This document shows, one piece after another, positions 34,517 through 42,831 of a DNA stretch of 64,000 nt. How positions within the stretch are numbered: position 1 is the first letter of the stretch; each line of letters starts with the position of its first letter. The stretch comes from Emergencia sp. 1XD21-10 (GTDB taxonomy: Bacteria; Bacillota; Clostridia; Peptostreptococcales; Anaerovoracaceae), in assembly GCF_009936045.1 (NCBI RefSeq), contig NZ_QWEQ01000005.1, positions 142,201-206,200 on the forward strand, given 5' to 3'. The translations under genes were made by a program, and so were the position numbers. A model generated the notes under the pieces. The model saw nothing but the letters and a program-made list of their open reading frames with translations, searched no databases and had not been told where the DNA came from.

Positions 34517-36860
34517 TCACCTCCCCCTCTGTAGTCTTCGGCAGCTGTGCACTCTGGGATAGACCTCCCAGTTCCTTTTCCGAAAGCTGAGAACTTGCAA
34601 TCTGCCTGTAAACCTCACAGTTTCTCATCAATTCCTCGTGGGTTCCCTTGCCCACAATTTCTCCATCGTCTAATACCAATATCTGATCTGCATGAAGTAT
34701 GGTGCTGATACGCTGCGCAACCACAATCTCCGTCGCATTTTTAACTCTGTCAGCCAGCGCTTTGCGAAGCTTTGCATCAGTTTTCATATCCAGAGCAGAA
34801 AAGCTGTCGTCAAAGACGAAAACCTTTGGATTCTTTGCAATGGCTCTTGCAATAGCAAGACGCTGCTTCTGTCCACCGGACACGTTGCTGCCGCCCTGGG
34901 CGATATAGCTGTCAAATCCCTCTTCTTTCTCTGCGATAAAATCCGCTGCCTGCGCGATTTCTGCTGCCGCTTTGATTTCTTCATCAGTAGCCGAAACCTT
35001 GCCAAAGCGAAGGTTAGAAGCAATGGTTCCAGAAAACAGAACCCCCTTCTGCGGTACAAAACCAATTTCCTCACGCAGTTCGTGCAAAGCCAGTTCCCTA
35101 ATATCTACACCGTCTAAGGTAATTTCTCCTTCCGTCACATCATAAAATCTTGGAATCAGATTTACCAACGTCGATTTTCCAGCGCCGGTACTTCCAATCA
35201 TAGCTGTCACCTTGCCCGGCTCCGCTTTGAAACTAATATGATGCAGCACGTCTTCCTCTGCGCCCGGATAACGGAAGCTGACATTCTTAAATTCCAGCAC
35301 GCCTTTGTGCTCTTTCAAAGCCTTCGGTTCTTCCGGCTCCCCAATAGAGGATTTTGTCTGAAGCACTTCATCGATACGTTCTGCAGCAACGCCAGCTCTT
35401 GGCAACATAATGGACATCATAGTCAACATGAGGAAAGACATGACAATCAGCATGGAGTAAGTAATAAATGCTGTCATATTTCCCACCTGCAAATCTCCGC
35501 TGTCGATTCTCTGTGCGCTGACCCACATAATCAGAATGACCAGACAGTTCATAATTAACATCATGCCCGGCATCATAAAAGTCATCACCCGGTTGGTAAA
35601 TAGCTGCGTTTTCTTCAGATTCTCATTGGCAACATCAAAACGCTCTTCTTCGGTCTTTTCTCTGCCAAAGGCTCGAATAACTGAAAGACCTGTCAAAATC
35701 TCTCTGGAAACCAGATTTAGATTGTCGACCAGTATCTGCATGAGTTTGAACTTCGGCATTGCAATAGAAACAAGCAGAAGCACAAATCCCAAAATCACAA
35801 GGACAGCCATCGCGATAATCCATCCCATGCCGGCACCGGTTTTTGCCACCTTATAAATGCCGCCTATGCCCAAAATCGGCGCATAAAGCACCATTCGAAG
35901 CATCATAGTAGTTACCATCTGAATTTGCTGTACATCGTTAGTACTTCTGGTAATTAGCGATGCAGTAGAAAATTTATCAATTTCTCCATTGGAAAATCCG
36001 ACTACATTCTTAAATACCTTGCCACGCAGGTCTCTGCCGACTCCTGCGCCGATTCTTGCAGCCAGATAGGAAGTGCAGACCGCTGCCGCCAGCATAAGCG
36101 CTGCCATGAAAAACATGCGAAACCCTGCACGCCAAAGATAGTCAGTCTGTACTTTCTCCATGTCGATACCTGCTGCCTCATTGCAGGAGGCAGCATAAGC
36201 AATCCCCATAGACTTTAGAGTATCTTCGCCTACAGAGGTAATCATTTCCTCCATAGAGGTTCTGGCATTTCTGATGGCTGTCTCGTCCATCTGTCCTTCT
36301 GCAATCATACGCTCCATCAGAGGACGCATGTCAACATAAGTCGACACATTCCCTTCTTCATCTTCCGCCTGAAAGCTGTCAATATCGGTGCCCATGAGAG
36401 TTTCAATCTCCTCGATAGACATATCGTCTATTTTCGATTCCAATTCTGCCATCTGTGGATTCTGAGAAACCGCCTCTTTGATAGTATCTTTAAAGTCGCC
36501 TTCGCGCATGTGACCCAACTGATAAGTCAGCGCTACAGCGGTTATCAGCTTCTCGTCGACTTCTTCTAGAACCTTTTCATCCTCTGCATTCAGTCTGTAA
36601 TCGGCACCGTCCTCTACATAAATCTCATTCCACAGTACCGCTTCCTCTTCTTCCATAAAAACTTGCGCTTCACGAAATTCCTCAGCAGTGATTCTCTCTG
36701 GGGCGATATGCTCCACTCCCTTTCCTGTAATACCAGTATCTATAATATCTGCTGTGTACTGCGGCAGCGCCAGATCACAATAGGCCTGCACCGTAAGCAG
36801 CAGCACAATCAGAAGCACAGATTTCCAGTACGGAATTATGTTCCTAAAAATTCTCTTCAT
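34500..36860 (-). CDS. ABC exporter subunit with degenerate Walker B and long extracytoplasmic insert
   Basis: Half-transporter of 786 residues, about 170-190 longer than usual. The first membrane segment (about 12-30) is followed by about 190 residues of acidic, helical sequence (residues ~40-225, EEFREAQVFMEEEEA) before the second; by topology this insert is outside. The ATPase domain has Walker A GSTGAGKST, a full signature NVSGGQKQR, and Walker B KVFVFDDSFSALD with Asp where the catalytic Glu belongs. That is the typical degenerate-site partner of a heterodimer. It starts 4 bp inside the marR gene (ATGA overlap), so expression is coupled to that regulator. Confidence 0.92.
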   Translation of the reverse strand: MKRIFRNIIPYWKSVLLIVLLLTVQAYCDLALPQYTADIIDTGITGKGVEHIAPERITAEEFREAQVFMEEEEAVLWNEIYVEDGADYRLNAEDEKVLEEVDEKLITAVALTYQLGHMREGDFKDTIKEAVSQNPQMAELESKIDDMSIEEIETLMGTDIDSFQAEDEEGNVSTYVDMRPLMERMIAEGQMDETAIRNARTSMEEMITSVGEDTLKSMGIAYAASCNEAAGIDMEKVQTDYLWRAGFRMFFMAALMLAAAVCTSYLAARIGAGVGRDLRGKVFKNVVGFSNGEIDKFSTASLITRSTNDVQQIQMVTTMMLRMVLYAPILGIGGIYKVAKTGAGMGWIIAMAVLVILGFVLLLVSIAMPKFKLMQILVDNLNLVSREILTGLSVIRAFGREKTEEERFDVANENLKKTQLFTNRVMTFMMPGMMLIMNCLVILIMWVSAQRIDSGDLQVGNMTAFITYSMLIVMSFLMLTMMSIMLPRAGVAAERIDEVLQTKSSIGEPEEPKALKEHKGVLEFKNVSFRYPGAEEDVLHHISFKAEPGKVTAMIGSTGAGKSTLVNLIPRFYDVTEGEITLDGVDIRELALHELREEIGFVPQKGVLFSGTIASNLRFGKVSATDEEIKAAAEIAQAADFIAEKEEGFDSYIAQGGSNVSGGQKQRLAIARAIAKNPKVFVFDDSFSALDMKTDAKLRKALADRVKNATEIVVAQRISTILHADQILVLDDGEIVGKGTHEELMRNCEVYRQIASSQLSEKELGGLSQSAQLPKTTEGEVNDSEE

Positions 36861-37336
36861 TCACTTTCCCCCTTCTTTTCATTATACTTTCGTTTTTCTA
36901 TTTCTATTTTGGAAGTTTCCACAAACTTCTGCAGGTAGTCGTTAAGTTTTTGCATGGTGTCTGCCCCCAAATTGCCAAACACTGCATCAGAGAATTCTTC
37001 CATAATGCAGTCTGCTTCTGCAATGCGCGCGATTCCTTTCTCCGTCACCTTAACAAAAGTATTACGCCGGTCTTTCTTATCCACATCACGCAGCACCAGT
37101 TCTTTTTCCTCCAGCACACGCAATGCTCTGGAAATAGCCGGCGGCGGCAGATGCATTTCTTTCACAATCAAAGAGACTTTCACCCCCCCTTGGTTGACTC
37201 CGCTGCACCTTTGACAGTGCTGTATCATCTTCAGCACACCAAGTTCCCCGTGACTGATGCCCGGCAGCATGCTGGAAAGATTCAATTTCCGAAAAGAATG
37301 CATGATATCAAAAAAATTTTTCTGTTCCTCTCTCAT
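36857..37336 (-). CDS. MarR-family transcriptional regulator
   Basis: A 159-residue winged-helix regulator. Helix-turn-helix and wing are in LIVKEMHLPPPAISRALRVLEEKELVLRDVDKKDRRNTFVKVTEKG, split here as LIVKEMHLPPPAISRALRV and DKKDRRNTFVKVTEKG, the latter being the family DxRxxxxxLT wing. It is the first gene of an operon with the two ABC exporter subunits, so it very probably represses that operon and responds to exporter substrates. A dyad overlaps its promoter. Confidence 0.93.
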   Translation of the reverse strand: MREEQKNFFDIMHSFRKLNLSSMLPGISHGELGVLKMIQHCQRCSGVNQGGVKVSLIVKEMHLPPPAISRALRVLEEKELVLRDVDKKDRRNTFVKVTEKGIARIAEADCIMEEFSDAVFGNLGADTMQKLNDYLQKFVETSKIEIEKRKYNEKKGESE

Positions 37337-37373
37337 GATTGGTCTCCTGTTCTAAACTTACCGCAAGAAATAG

Positions 37374-37434
37374 TTAACACCGTTAATAATTTTAATGCAT
37401 CAAATATTTTAGCACGCAACTTTATTTCTGTCAA
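37374..37434 (-). promoter_or_regulatory. marR operon promoter with operator dyad
   Basis: On the minus strand TTGACA (37434-37429), 17 bp, TAAAAT (37411-37406). About 20 bp downstream of the -10 lies TTAAC-ACC-GTTAA (37374-37386), an exact dyad in the place expected for MarR autoregulation. Confidence 0.65.
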
Positions 37435-37481
37435 CAGGATTTTTGCACGTAAAATACCCACTGCAGATACGTTGAAACTAC

Positions 37482-37798
37482 GAAGTTGTGCAAATCCATG
37501 CTTTTATTCGCCGAATGCACAACTACGCTACTGCAAAGTTGTGTAAATCCGATAAAGATTAATTTTTTTGCACAACTATCTCGTTAAAATTCTACTTGTC
37601 CGCAATTTTCTCTCACCCGAATTGTGCATTCATAATAAAATAGTTTGATTTTACTCAACTTCCTGCCGGAATTATATGATCTAAAAGAATAAGGTTGTGC
37701 AAAAACCTGTGTTCAGAAGCAAGATGCACAACCCATCATGACAACAGTTGTGCATAAGACAAAAGATAAGTCAGATTTGCACAACCGGGCACAACACG
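37482..37798. repeat. Cluster of GTTGTGCA motifs in both orientations
   Basis: In about 310 bp of noncoding DNA there are ten near-identical copies of GTTGTGCA or its complement TGCACAAC (near 37485, 37517, 37538, 37570, 37621, 37694, 37725, 37747, 37777 and 37787). Many are in facing pairs 25-35 bp apart, so several hairpins could form; flanking bases (AAATCC, CATTC) are partly shared. It lies between the marR operon promoter and the lysC terminator. It matches no CRISPR spacing and its role is unknown. Confidence 0.7.
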
Positions 37799-37820
37799 AG
37801 GTTTTGACAACAAAAAACAA

Positions 37821-37853
37821 GGCGCCCCGTCCTTTCAGCTGACGGTTTTGCGC
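37821..37853 (-). terminator. Terminator of lysC
   Basis: On the minus strand GGCGC and CCGTC pair with GACGG and GCGCC around a loop, followed by TTGTTTTTTG. Confidence 0.7.
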
Positions 37854-37879
37854 CCTGCAGTTTTCTAAATCGTTATTCG

Positions 37880-39193
37880 TTATACAAATGCCTGATAGAT
37901 GGCACGGATTGCCGTATCAAAGTCACGATTCTGTACTCCAACGATAATGTTCATTTCGCTGGAACCCTGATCGATCATTCTAATGTTAACCTCCGCTTCG
38001 GCAAGGGCTGTAAACAATGCCGCCGAAACGCCGCTTCTGCTGCTCATGCCGTGGCCCACTGTAGCAATGAGGGCGATATCCTCAAAAGTTTCCATGTGGT
38101 CAGGACTCAGCTGTTTTTCAAAAGCTTCCAGAAGTTCATCGAGTCGTCCGTCCAGACTTTTGTTGGAGACTACGACAGAAATGGTATCAATCCCGCTCGG
38201 CAAATGCTCAAAGTTGATATCCATATCCTCCAAGATTGCCAGGATTCTTCTGACAAAGCCTCGTTCACTGCTGAGCATATTTTTGTAAATCGCAATAACG
38301 GTAAAATCTTTACTGCCCGCAATGCCTGTTACAACATTTGTATTGCTTTCATCGTGCTCTGCCGTAATAATGGTTCCTGGATCCTCCGGCAAATTCGTAT
38401 TTCTAATGTTAATTGGAATATTTGCGATTCTTGCTGGATAAATCGCGTCTTCATGCAACACCGACGCTCCCATATATGAGAGTTCCCGCAGTTCTTTATA
38501 AGAAATCTTATGAATCGGCTTCGGATTTTTTACAATTCTCGGATCCGCCATCAGAAAACCAGATACATCCGTCCAGTTTTCATAAATATCCGCATCCACT
38601 GCTCTTGCCACCAGAGAACCTGTAATATCAGAACCTCCTCTGGAGAAAGTCCGCACCTTGCCGTCCTCTGCATTACTGCCATAAAATCCAGGAAGTACAG
38701 CCCTCTCATGTTTTGCAAGCTCTTTGCGAAGCGCTTCATCGGTCGCTTCCTGCATCAGTCTACCTTTATTATCAAATAAAATAAGCCCTTCAGCATCAAC
38801 AAAATCATACCCTAAAAAAGCTGCAATCAGTACAGCATTTAAATACTCACCACGACTTGCAATATAGTCAGAAGAGCAGCCCTTTTTCAGATTCTCTTTA
38901 ATGATATCAAAGTGCCCCTGCAGGTCAACGTTAACATTCAAATTCAGCTGAACCGCCATAAATCTGTCCGTAATAACCTGAAAAACCTGTTCATAAGGCA
39001 GGTTATGTTCCATATGAGTCTTGCACAGATACAAAAGATCTGTAATTTTATTGTCTCCATCAAAACGTTTTCCCGGTGCAGATACAACGATGTACTTGCG
39101 GTCAGGGTCTGCTTCGATGATTTGCTTCGTCTTCATCAGCTGGATTCCGTCAGCAACTGAAGAACCGCCAAATTTCGCTACTTTTATTCCCAT
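37880..39193 (-). CDS. lysC: Aspartate kinase
   Basis: Phosphorylates aspartate, the first step toward lysine, threonine and methionine. The N-terminal kinase domain has KVAKFGGSSVADG and YIVVSAPGKR, and the substrate region has FSRGGSDITGSLVA. The C-terminal ACT pair includes GFVRRILAILEDMDINFEHLPSG and MIDQGSSEMNIIVGV. At 437 residues it is of the monofunctional type. It has its own promoter and terminator. No lysine riboswitch is present in the short upstream region, so control is probably allosteric through the ACT domains. Confidence 0.95.
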   Translation of the reverse strand: MGIKVAKFGGSSVADGIQLMKTKQIIEADPDRKYIVVSAPGKRFDGDNKITDLLYLCKTHMEHNLPYEQVFQVITDRFMAVQLNLNVNVDLQGHFDIIKENLKKGCSSDYIASRGEYLNAVLIAAFLGYDFVDAEGLILFDNKGRLMQEATDEALRKELAKHERAVLPGFYGSNAEDGKVRTFSRGGSDITGSLVARAVDADIYENWTDVSGFLMADPRIVKNPKPIHKISYKELRELSYMGASVLHEDAIYPARIANIPINIRNTNLPEDPGTIITAEHDESNTNVVTGIAGSKDFTVIAIYKNMLSSERGFVRRILAILEDMDINFEHLPSGIDTISVVVSNKSLDGRLDELLEAFEKQLSPDHMETFEDIALIATVGHGMSSRSGVSAALFTALAEAEVNIRMIDQGSSEMNIIVGVQNRDFDTAIRAIYQAFV

Positions 39194-39229
39194 CTTCTAC
39201 ATTTTCCTCCATAATCAACAATCTTCTCT

Positions 39230-39258
39230 ATTATATTATAACAGGAGATGTCTTGCAA
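39230..39258 (-). promoter_or_regulatory. lysC promoter
   Basis: On the minus strand TTGCAA (39258-39253), 17 bp, TATAAT (39235-39230); a second TATAAT overlaps at 39240-39235. The start codon is about 35 bp downstream. Confidence 0.6.
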
Positions 39259-39308
39259 CGATTTTTTGTATCTTGTCCACAAAAAATCATTACTTTTGTG
39301 TTGCTTTT

Positions 39309-39809
39309 TCATAACAGTTCTCTGTAAATTTCCTCCGTTCTTGCGTCAAAGCACACCATCAGCACTTCTTCAATTCCGCTGCCCGAATGTGTTTTCAGGT
39401 AATTCTGTACCGTTTTCACCGCAATTTCTGCTGCCTCCACCTTTGGATAACCATAAACACCAGTGCTGATTGCAGGAAAGGCGATGGACCTTATCCCCAG
39501 TCGCTCCGCTTCCTCAAGACTACGCAAGTAGCAGCTTTCCAGTTTTTCTGCCTCGCCGTGGGCGCCTCCGCGATAAACAGGTCCCACCGTGTGAATTACA
39601 TACTTTGCCGGCAGATTATATCCCTTCGTCACCTTTGCATCACCCGTTTCACAGCCGTGAAGAGACCGGCACTCTGCAAGAAGCTCAGGTCCTGCCGCTC
39701 TATGGATGGCGCCGTCTACTCCTCCGCCGCCAAGAAGGGCATTGTTTGCCGCATTGACAATGGCATCTACAGGTAACGTTGTAATACTGTCCGTGGTAAT
39801 TCTAATCAT
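39309..39809 (-). CDS. Macrodomain protein (O-acetyl-ADP-ribose deacetylase type)
   Basis: A 166-residue single macrodomain that binds or hydrolyses ADP-ribose derivatives. Key segments are [21 protein letters not shown] (quoted as [16 protein letters not shown] then VDGAI), the [22 protein letters not shown] strand with its catalytic loop, and [12 protein letters not shown] near the second ligand loop. The pattern is that of YmdB/MacroD-type deacetylases. The ATG at 39809 forms an ATGA overlap with the stop of the upstream peptidase gene, so the two are translated together. Confidence 0.92.
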   Translation of the reverse strand: MIRITTDSITTLPVDAIVNAANNALLGGGGVDGAIHRAAGPELLAECRSLHGCETGDAKVTKGYNLPAKYVIHTVGPVYRGGAHGEAEKLESCYLRSLEEAERLGIRSIAFPAISTGVYGYPKVEAAEIAVKTVQNYLKTHSGSGIEEVLMVCFDARTEEIYRELL

Positions 39810-40483
39810 AATTCCTCTTCCTTCCTCAGCCAAGCTTTGAGCAGTTTTTCTCCGTCTGCTCTGCTTTCCTTATCTCCATATAGGTACATCTTTTCCGGGT
39901 GCCACTGCACGCCCAGTACCTTCCCTCTGTTTTCTTCCATTTCGACAGCCTCCACCACTGTATCTTCTCCATCATTCCAGAAAGAAGCTACCTGTAAACC
40001 ACTACCTATACGTCCTGCCCCCTGATGATGACGTGTATTGACAAAAGAATTCTCACCAAAGAGTCCATGCATACACGTACCTTGAACATGGATCACGCTG
40101 TGATAAAGCTCCGGCTCCCTCCTCTTGTGAGCCTCTGCGCATGGCAAATCCTGTATCAGCGTGCCTCCAAAGTATACGTTTAGAAACTGCATGCCTCTGC
40201 AAATCCCCAGCACCGGCATCTCTTTCTCCATAGCAAGATCCATCAGTGTAAGCTGCGCGCTGTCCAGTTCATCGTTGATGTCGTTGGAACCTTGGTCTTC
40301 TTCTCCCCAAAGCTTCGGATTCATATCCTGCCTGCTCCCTGGCAGCACCAGAGCGTCTGCTTCTGCCAATTCCTCCTCCGACAGTGATAAAAAAGGTTCT
40401 GCACCAAGTCTTTTAAATGCGTCTATATAGTCTTTGTACTCCTCTATAGCCGTCTTTGCGGCTGCAATCATAATCTTTTTCAT
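39806..40483 (-). CDS. Class I glutamine amidotransferase-like hydrolase (peptidase C26)
   Basis: Gamma-glutamyl hydrolase-like enzyme of the PuuD/C26 type. The nucleophile Cys is in [12 protein letters not shown], the oxyanion region earlier in LVLPGSRQD, and the catalytic His/Glu in VQWHPEKMY. 225 residues is normal. Members cleave gamma-glutamyl amides such as gamma-glutamyl-GABA; the substrate here is unknown. It overlaps the macrodomain gene by 4 bp, an unusual partner. Confidence 0.88.
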   Translation of the reverse strand: MKKIMIAAAKTAIEEYKDYIDAFKRLGAEPFLSLSEEELAEADALVLPGSRQDMNPKLWGEEDQGSNDINDELDSAQLTLMDLAMEKEMPVLGICRGMQFLNVYFGGTLIQDLPCAEAHKRREPELYHSVIHVQGTCMHGLFGENSFVNTRHHQGAGRIGSGLQVASFWNDGEDTVVEAVEMEENRGKVLGVQWHPEKMYLYGDKESRADGEKLLKAWLRKEEEL

Positions 40484-40539
40484 AGAGTTTATTTTAGCAG
40501 AGTCCGCCGTAAAAATCCAGTAGCAACGCTATTAAAAAA

Positions 40540-40561
40540 CGAAGCATGTTCCCATGCTCCG
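40540..40561 (-). terminator. Terminator of the Nfn-PFOR block
   Basis: On the minus strand CGGAGCATG pairs with CATGCTTCG (one mismatch allowed) around a 4-nt loop, followed by TTTTTTA, just after the NfnB-like stop. Confidence 0.75.
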
Positions 40562-40578
40562 TTTTCTCTAAAGTCCAT

Positions 40579-41967
40579 TTATTTACTCAAATACGCATCA
40601 ATCCCTGCCGCTGCAGTTTTTCCTGCGCCCATAGCTTTGATTACCGTAGCTGCGCCGGTTACTGCGTCGCCGCCTGCGAAAATGCCGGGACGATTTGTTG
40701 CAGCAGCGCTGTCAGCGCCAATACCTCCACGGTCGTTTGCCGCCAGCTCCTCCGTGGTATCCAAAATCAGCGTGTTCAGCTTTGTGCCGATGGACATGAT
40801 AACCATATCTACCGGAATCACATGATTTGAACCTTCCACTGTAACCGGTCTGCGTCGTCCGGAAGCATCCGGCTCGCCTAGTTCCATGGTGACGCATTCA
40901 ATGCCTGTTACATGACCTTTTTCATCGCCTTTGATAGCAACCGGATTGGTCAGCAGCTTAAATACAATCCCCTCTTCCATAGCGTGATGTACTTCTTCCG
41001 CTCTTGCCGGAAGCTCATCCATGCTGCGGCGATAAATAATATAGACCTCGCTTGCACCCATGCGCTTTGCACATCTTGCGGCATCCATAGCCACGTTACC
41101 GCCGCCGACTACGGCAATCTTATCAACCTTCTGAATCGGTGTATCATATTCAGGCAGGTATGCCTTCATCAGATTGATACGGGTCAGATACTCGTTGGCA
41201 GAGCATACACCCAGCAGGTTTTCACCAGGAATCTTCATAAAGGATGGAAGACCTGCGCCAGTTCCGATAAACACAGATTCAAAGCCTTCTTCCTTCATCA
41301 ACTCGTCGACAGTGATAGCGCGGCCAACGATAGCATTGGTAACAAACTTCACACCTTTTGCGGAAAGCTTTGCAACCTCAGCCGCTACAATCTCCTTCGG
41401 CAGACGGAACTGCGGAATGCCGTAAACCAGCACGCCGCCGGTCTTGTGCAAACTCTCGTAAACAGTTACTTCATAGCCTTTGTTGATCAAATCTCCCGCA
41501 CATGCAAGTCCTGCAGGCCCCGCACCGATGACAGCCACCTTGTGGCCATTGCTTTCAGCAGGTTTGATTTCTTCATCGCCGTAGTTTGCAGCATGCCAGT
41601 CGGCTGCAAAGCGCTCCAAACGACCGATGGCAACCGGCTCGCCCTTGGTACCGTGAACGCACTTACCCTCGCACTGATTTTCCTGCGGACATACCCGGCC
41701 GCAAATTGCAGGCAGTGAACTGGTTTCACTGATAATCTGATAAGCTTCCTCAAATTCGCCTTCGGCGATTTTGGCAATAAAGTCAGGAATTTTAACCATG
41801 ACCGGACAGCCGCTCATGCAAGGTTTTTTACGGCACTTGAGGCAGCGCATAGCCTCGCTTATAGCCATCTCCTCCGTATAGCCGCTGGACACCTCTAGGA
41901 AGTTCTTGTTGCGAACATCAGGCGCCTGTTCCGGCATTGGACATTTTACTCTTGTTAAATTAATCAT
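40579..41967 (-). CDS. NfnB-like subunit / glutamate synthase small-chain homologue
   Basis: FAD- and Fe-S-containing oxidoreductase of 462 residues. The N-terminus carries cysteine motifs CLKCRKKPCMSGCPV and ICGRVCPQENQCEGKCV for two [4Fe-4S] clusters. Two Rossmann loops follow, VAVIGAGPAGLACAGDLI and VVGGGNVAMDAARCA, and FAGGDAVTGAATV near the end. The next gene upstream is a matching FAD/[2Fe-2S] subunit, so the pair fits NADH-dependent reduced ferredoxin:NADP+ oxidoreductase (NfnAB), an electron-bifurcating complex. Annotation as gltA (glutamate synthase small subunit) is common for this family, but no large GltB chain is present. The ATG at 41967 has AGGAGG. Confidence 0.88.
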   Translation of the reverse strand: MINLTRVKCPMPEQAPDVRNKNFLEVSSGYTEEMAISEAMRCLKCRKKPCMSGCPVMVKIPDFIAKIAEGEFEEAYQIISETSSLPAICGRVCPQENQCEGKCVHGTKGEPVAIGRLERFAADWHAANYGDEEIKPAESNGHKVAVIGAGPAGLACAGDLINKGYEVTVYESLHKTGGVLVYGIPQFRLPKEIVAAEVAKLSAKGVKFVTNAIVGRAITVDELMKEEGFESVFIGTGAGLPSFMKIPGENLLGVCSANEYLTRINLMKAYLPEYDTPIQKVDKIAVVGGGNVAMDAARCAKRMGASEVYIIYRRSMDELPARAEEVHHAMEEGIVFKLLTNPVAIKGDEKGHVTGIECVTMELGEPDASGRRRPVTVEGSNHVIPVDMVIMSIGTKLNTLILDTTEELAANDRGGIGADSAAATNRPGIFAGGDAVTGAATVIKAMGAGKTAAAGIDAYLSK

Positions 41968-42814
41968 GGTAACGAACACCTCCTGTCAAGCGACAAACGT
42001 GAGCACGGTCAGTTGCTTCCTGCTCCGCATAGTATGCGTTTCTCTGAATCAATTCGTCCCAGTCAACAAGACTTCCGTCAAATTCCGGTCCGTCTACGCA
42101 GACAAACTTATCCTCGCCGCCGATGTTAGCGCGGCAGCCTCCGCACATGCCGGTTCCATCAATCATATATGCAGTCAAAGACGCTACAGACGGAATGTTG
42201 TGTTCTTCCGCCAGCTTGCAAACTAACTTCATCATAATCGGCGGCCCCACTGCAACGATTTCGTCGTACTGGTTTCCCTCTTCAATGAGGGCTTTCAGCT
42301 TGTCGGTGGTAAAAGCCTTTTCGCCGTAAGAACCGTCATCTGTCACCATGAACAGGCGGTCCGTCCCTGCGCGAAATTCCTCCTCTAAAATTACCAAATC
42401 TTTATTTTTAAATCCGGCAATCATATCGACTTCAATGCCGTGGTCGTGCATGCCTGTTGCCAGCGGATATGCCAAAGCGTTTCCTGTGCCGCCGCCAACC
42501 ACGCAGACCTTTTTCAATCCGTCCATATGGGTCGGTTTTCCAAGAGGTCCTACAATATCTGCAAAACAGTCGCCTACTTCCAGCTGATCCATCAGCATAG
42601 TGGTTCTTCCCACTGCCGCATAAATGAGGTCGATAGTGCCCTCCTTTTCGTTATGTCCTGCCATGGTGAGCGGAATTCTCTCACCATATTCATCAGTTCT
42701 CAAAATGATGAACTGTCCCGGTCTTGCCTTTCTTGCCACCAGCGGAGCGTAGATGACCAGCCAGGTAATATTGTCATTGAGCTTTCTCTTGCTCATTACT
42801 TCAAACATTTTCAT
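41960..42814 (-). CDS. NfnA-like FAD/NAD-binding electron transfer subunit
   Basis: Ferredoxin-NADP reductase-like protein of 284 residues. It has a FAD domain with GQFIILRTDEYGERIPLTMA and a NAD domain with VCVVGGGTGNALAYPLA. A C-terminal cysteine group (GTGMCGGCRANIGGEDKFVCVDGPEFDG; key Cys in MCGGC and VCVDGP) binds a [2Fe-2S] cluster. It matches the small subunit of NfnAB and the sulfide/dihydroorotate dehydrogenase electron-transfer family. Its end overlaps the NfnB-like start by 8 bp, and PFOR lies just upstream on the same strand. Confidence 0.88.
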   Translation of the reverse strand: MKMFEVMSKRKLNDNITWLVIYAPLVARKARPGQFIILRTDEYGERIPLTMAGHNEKEGTIDLIYAAVGRTTMLMDQLEVGDCFADIVGPLGKPTHMDGLKKVCVVGGGTGNALAYPLATGMHDHGIEVDMIAGFKNKDLVILEEEFRAGTDRLFMVTDDGSYGEKAFTTDKLKALIEEGNQYDEIVAVGPPIMMKLVCKLAEEHNIPSVASLTAYMIDGTGMCGGCRANIGGEDKFVCVDGPEFDGSLVDWDELIQRNAYYAEQEATDRAHVCRLTGGVRYHD

Positions 42815-42831
42815 CGGGTGATCCTCCTCTC

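Noticed and set aside
37482..37798. CRISPR array
   Set aside because: The repeats are only 8 bp, in both orientations and irregularly spaced, with no cas genes.
39194..39308. Lysine riboswitch ahead of lysC
   Set aside because: Only about 115 bp separate lysC from the divergent end of the next gene region, with a promoter about 35 bp from the start; there is no room or conserved element.
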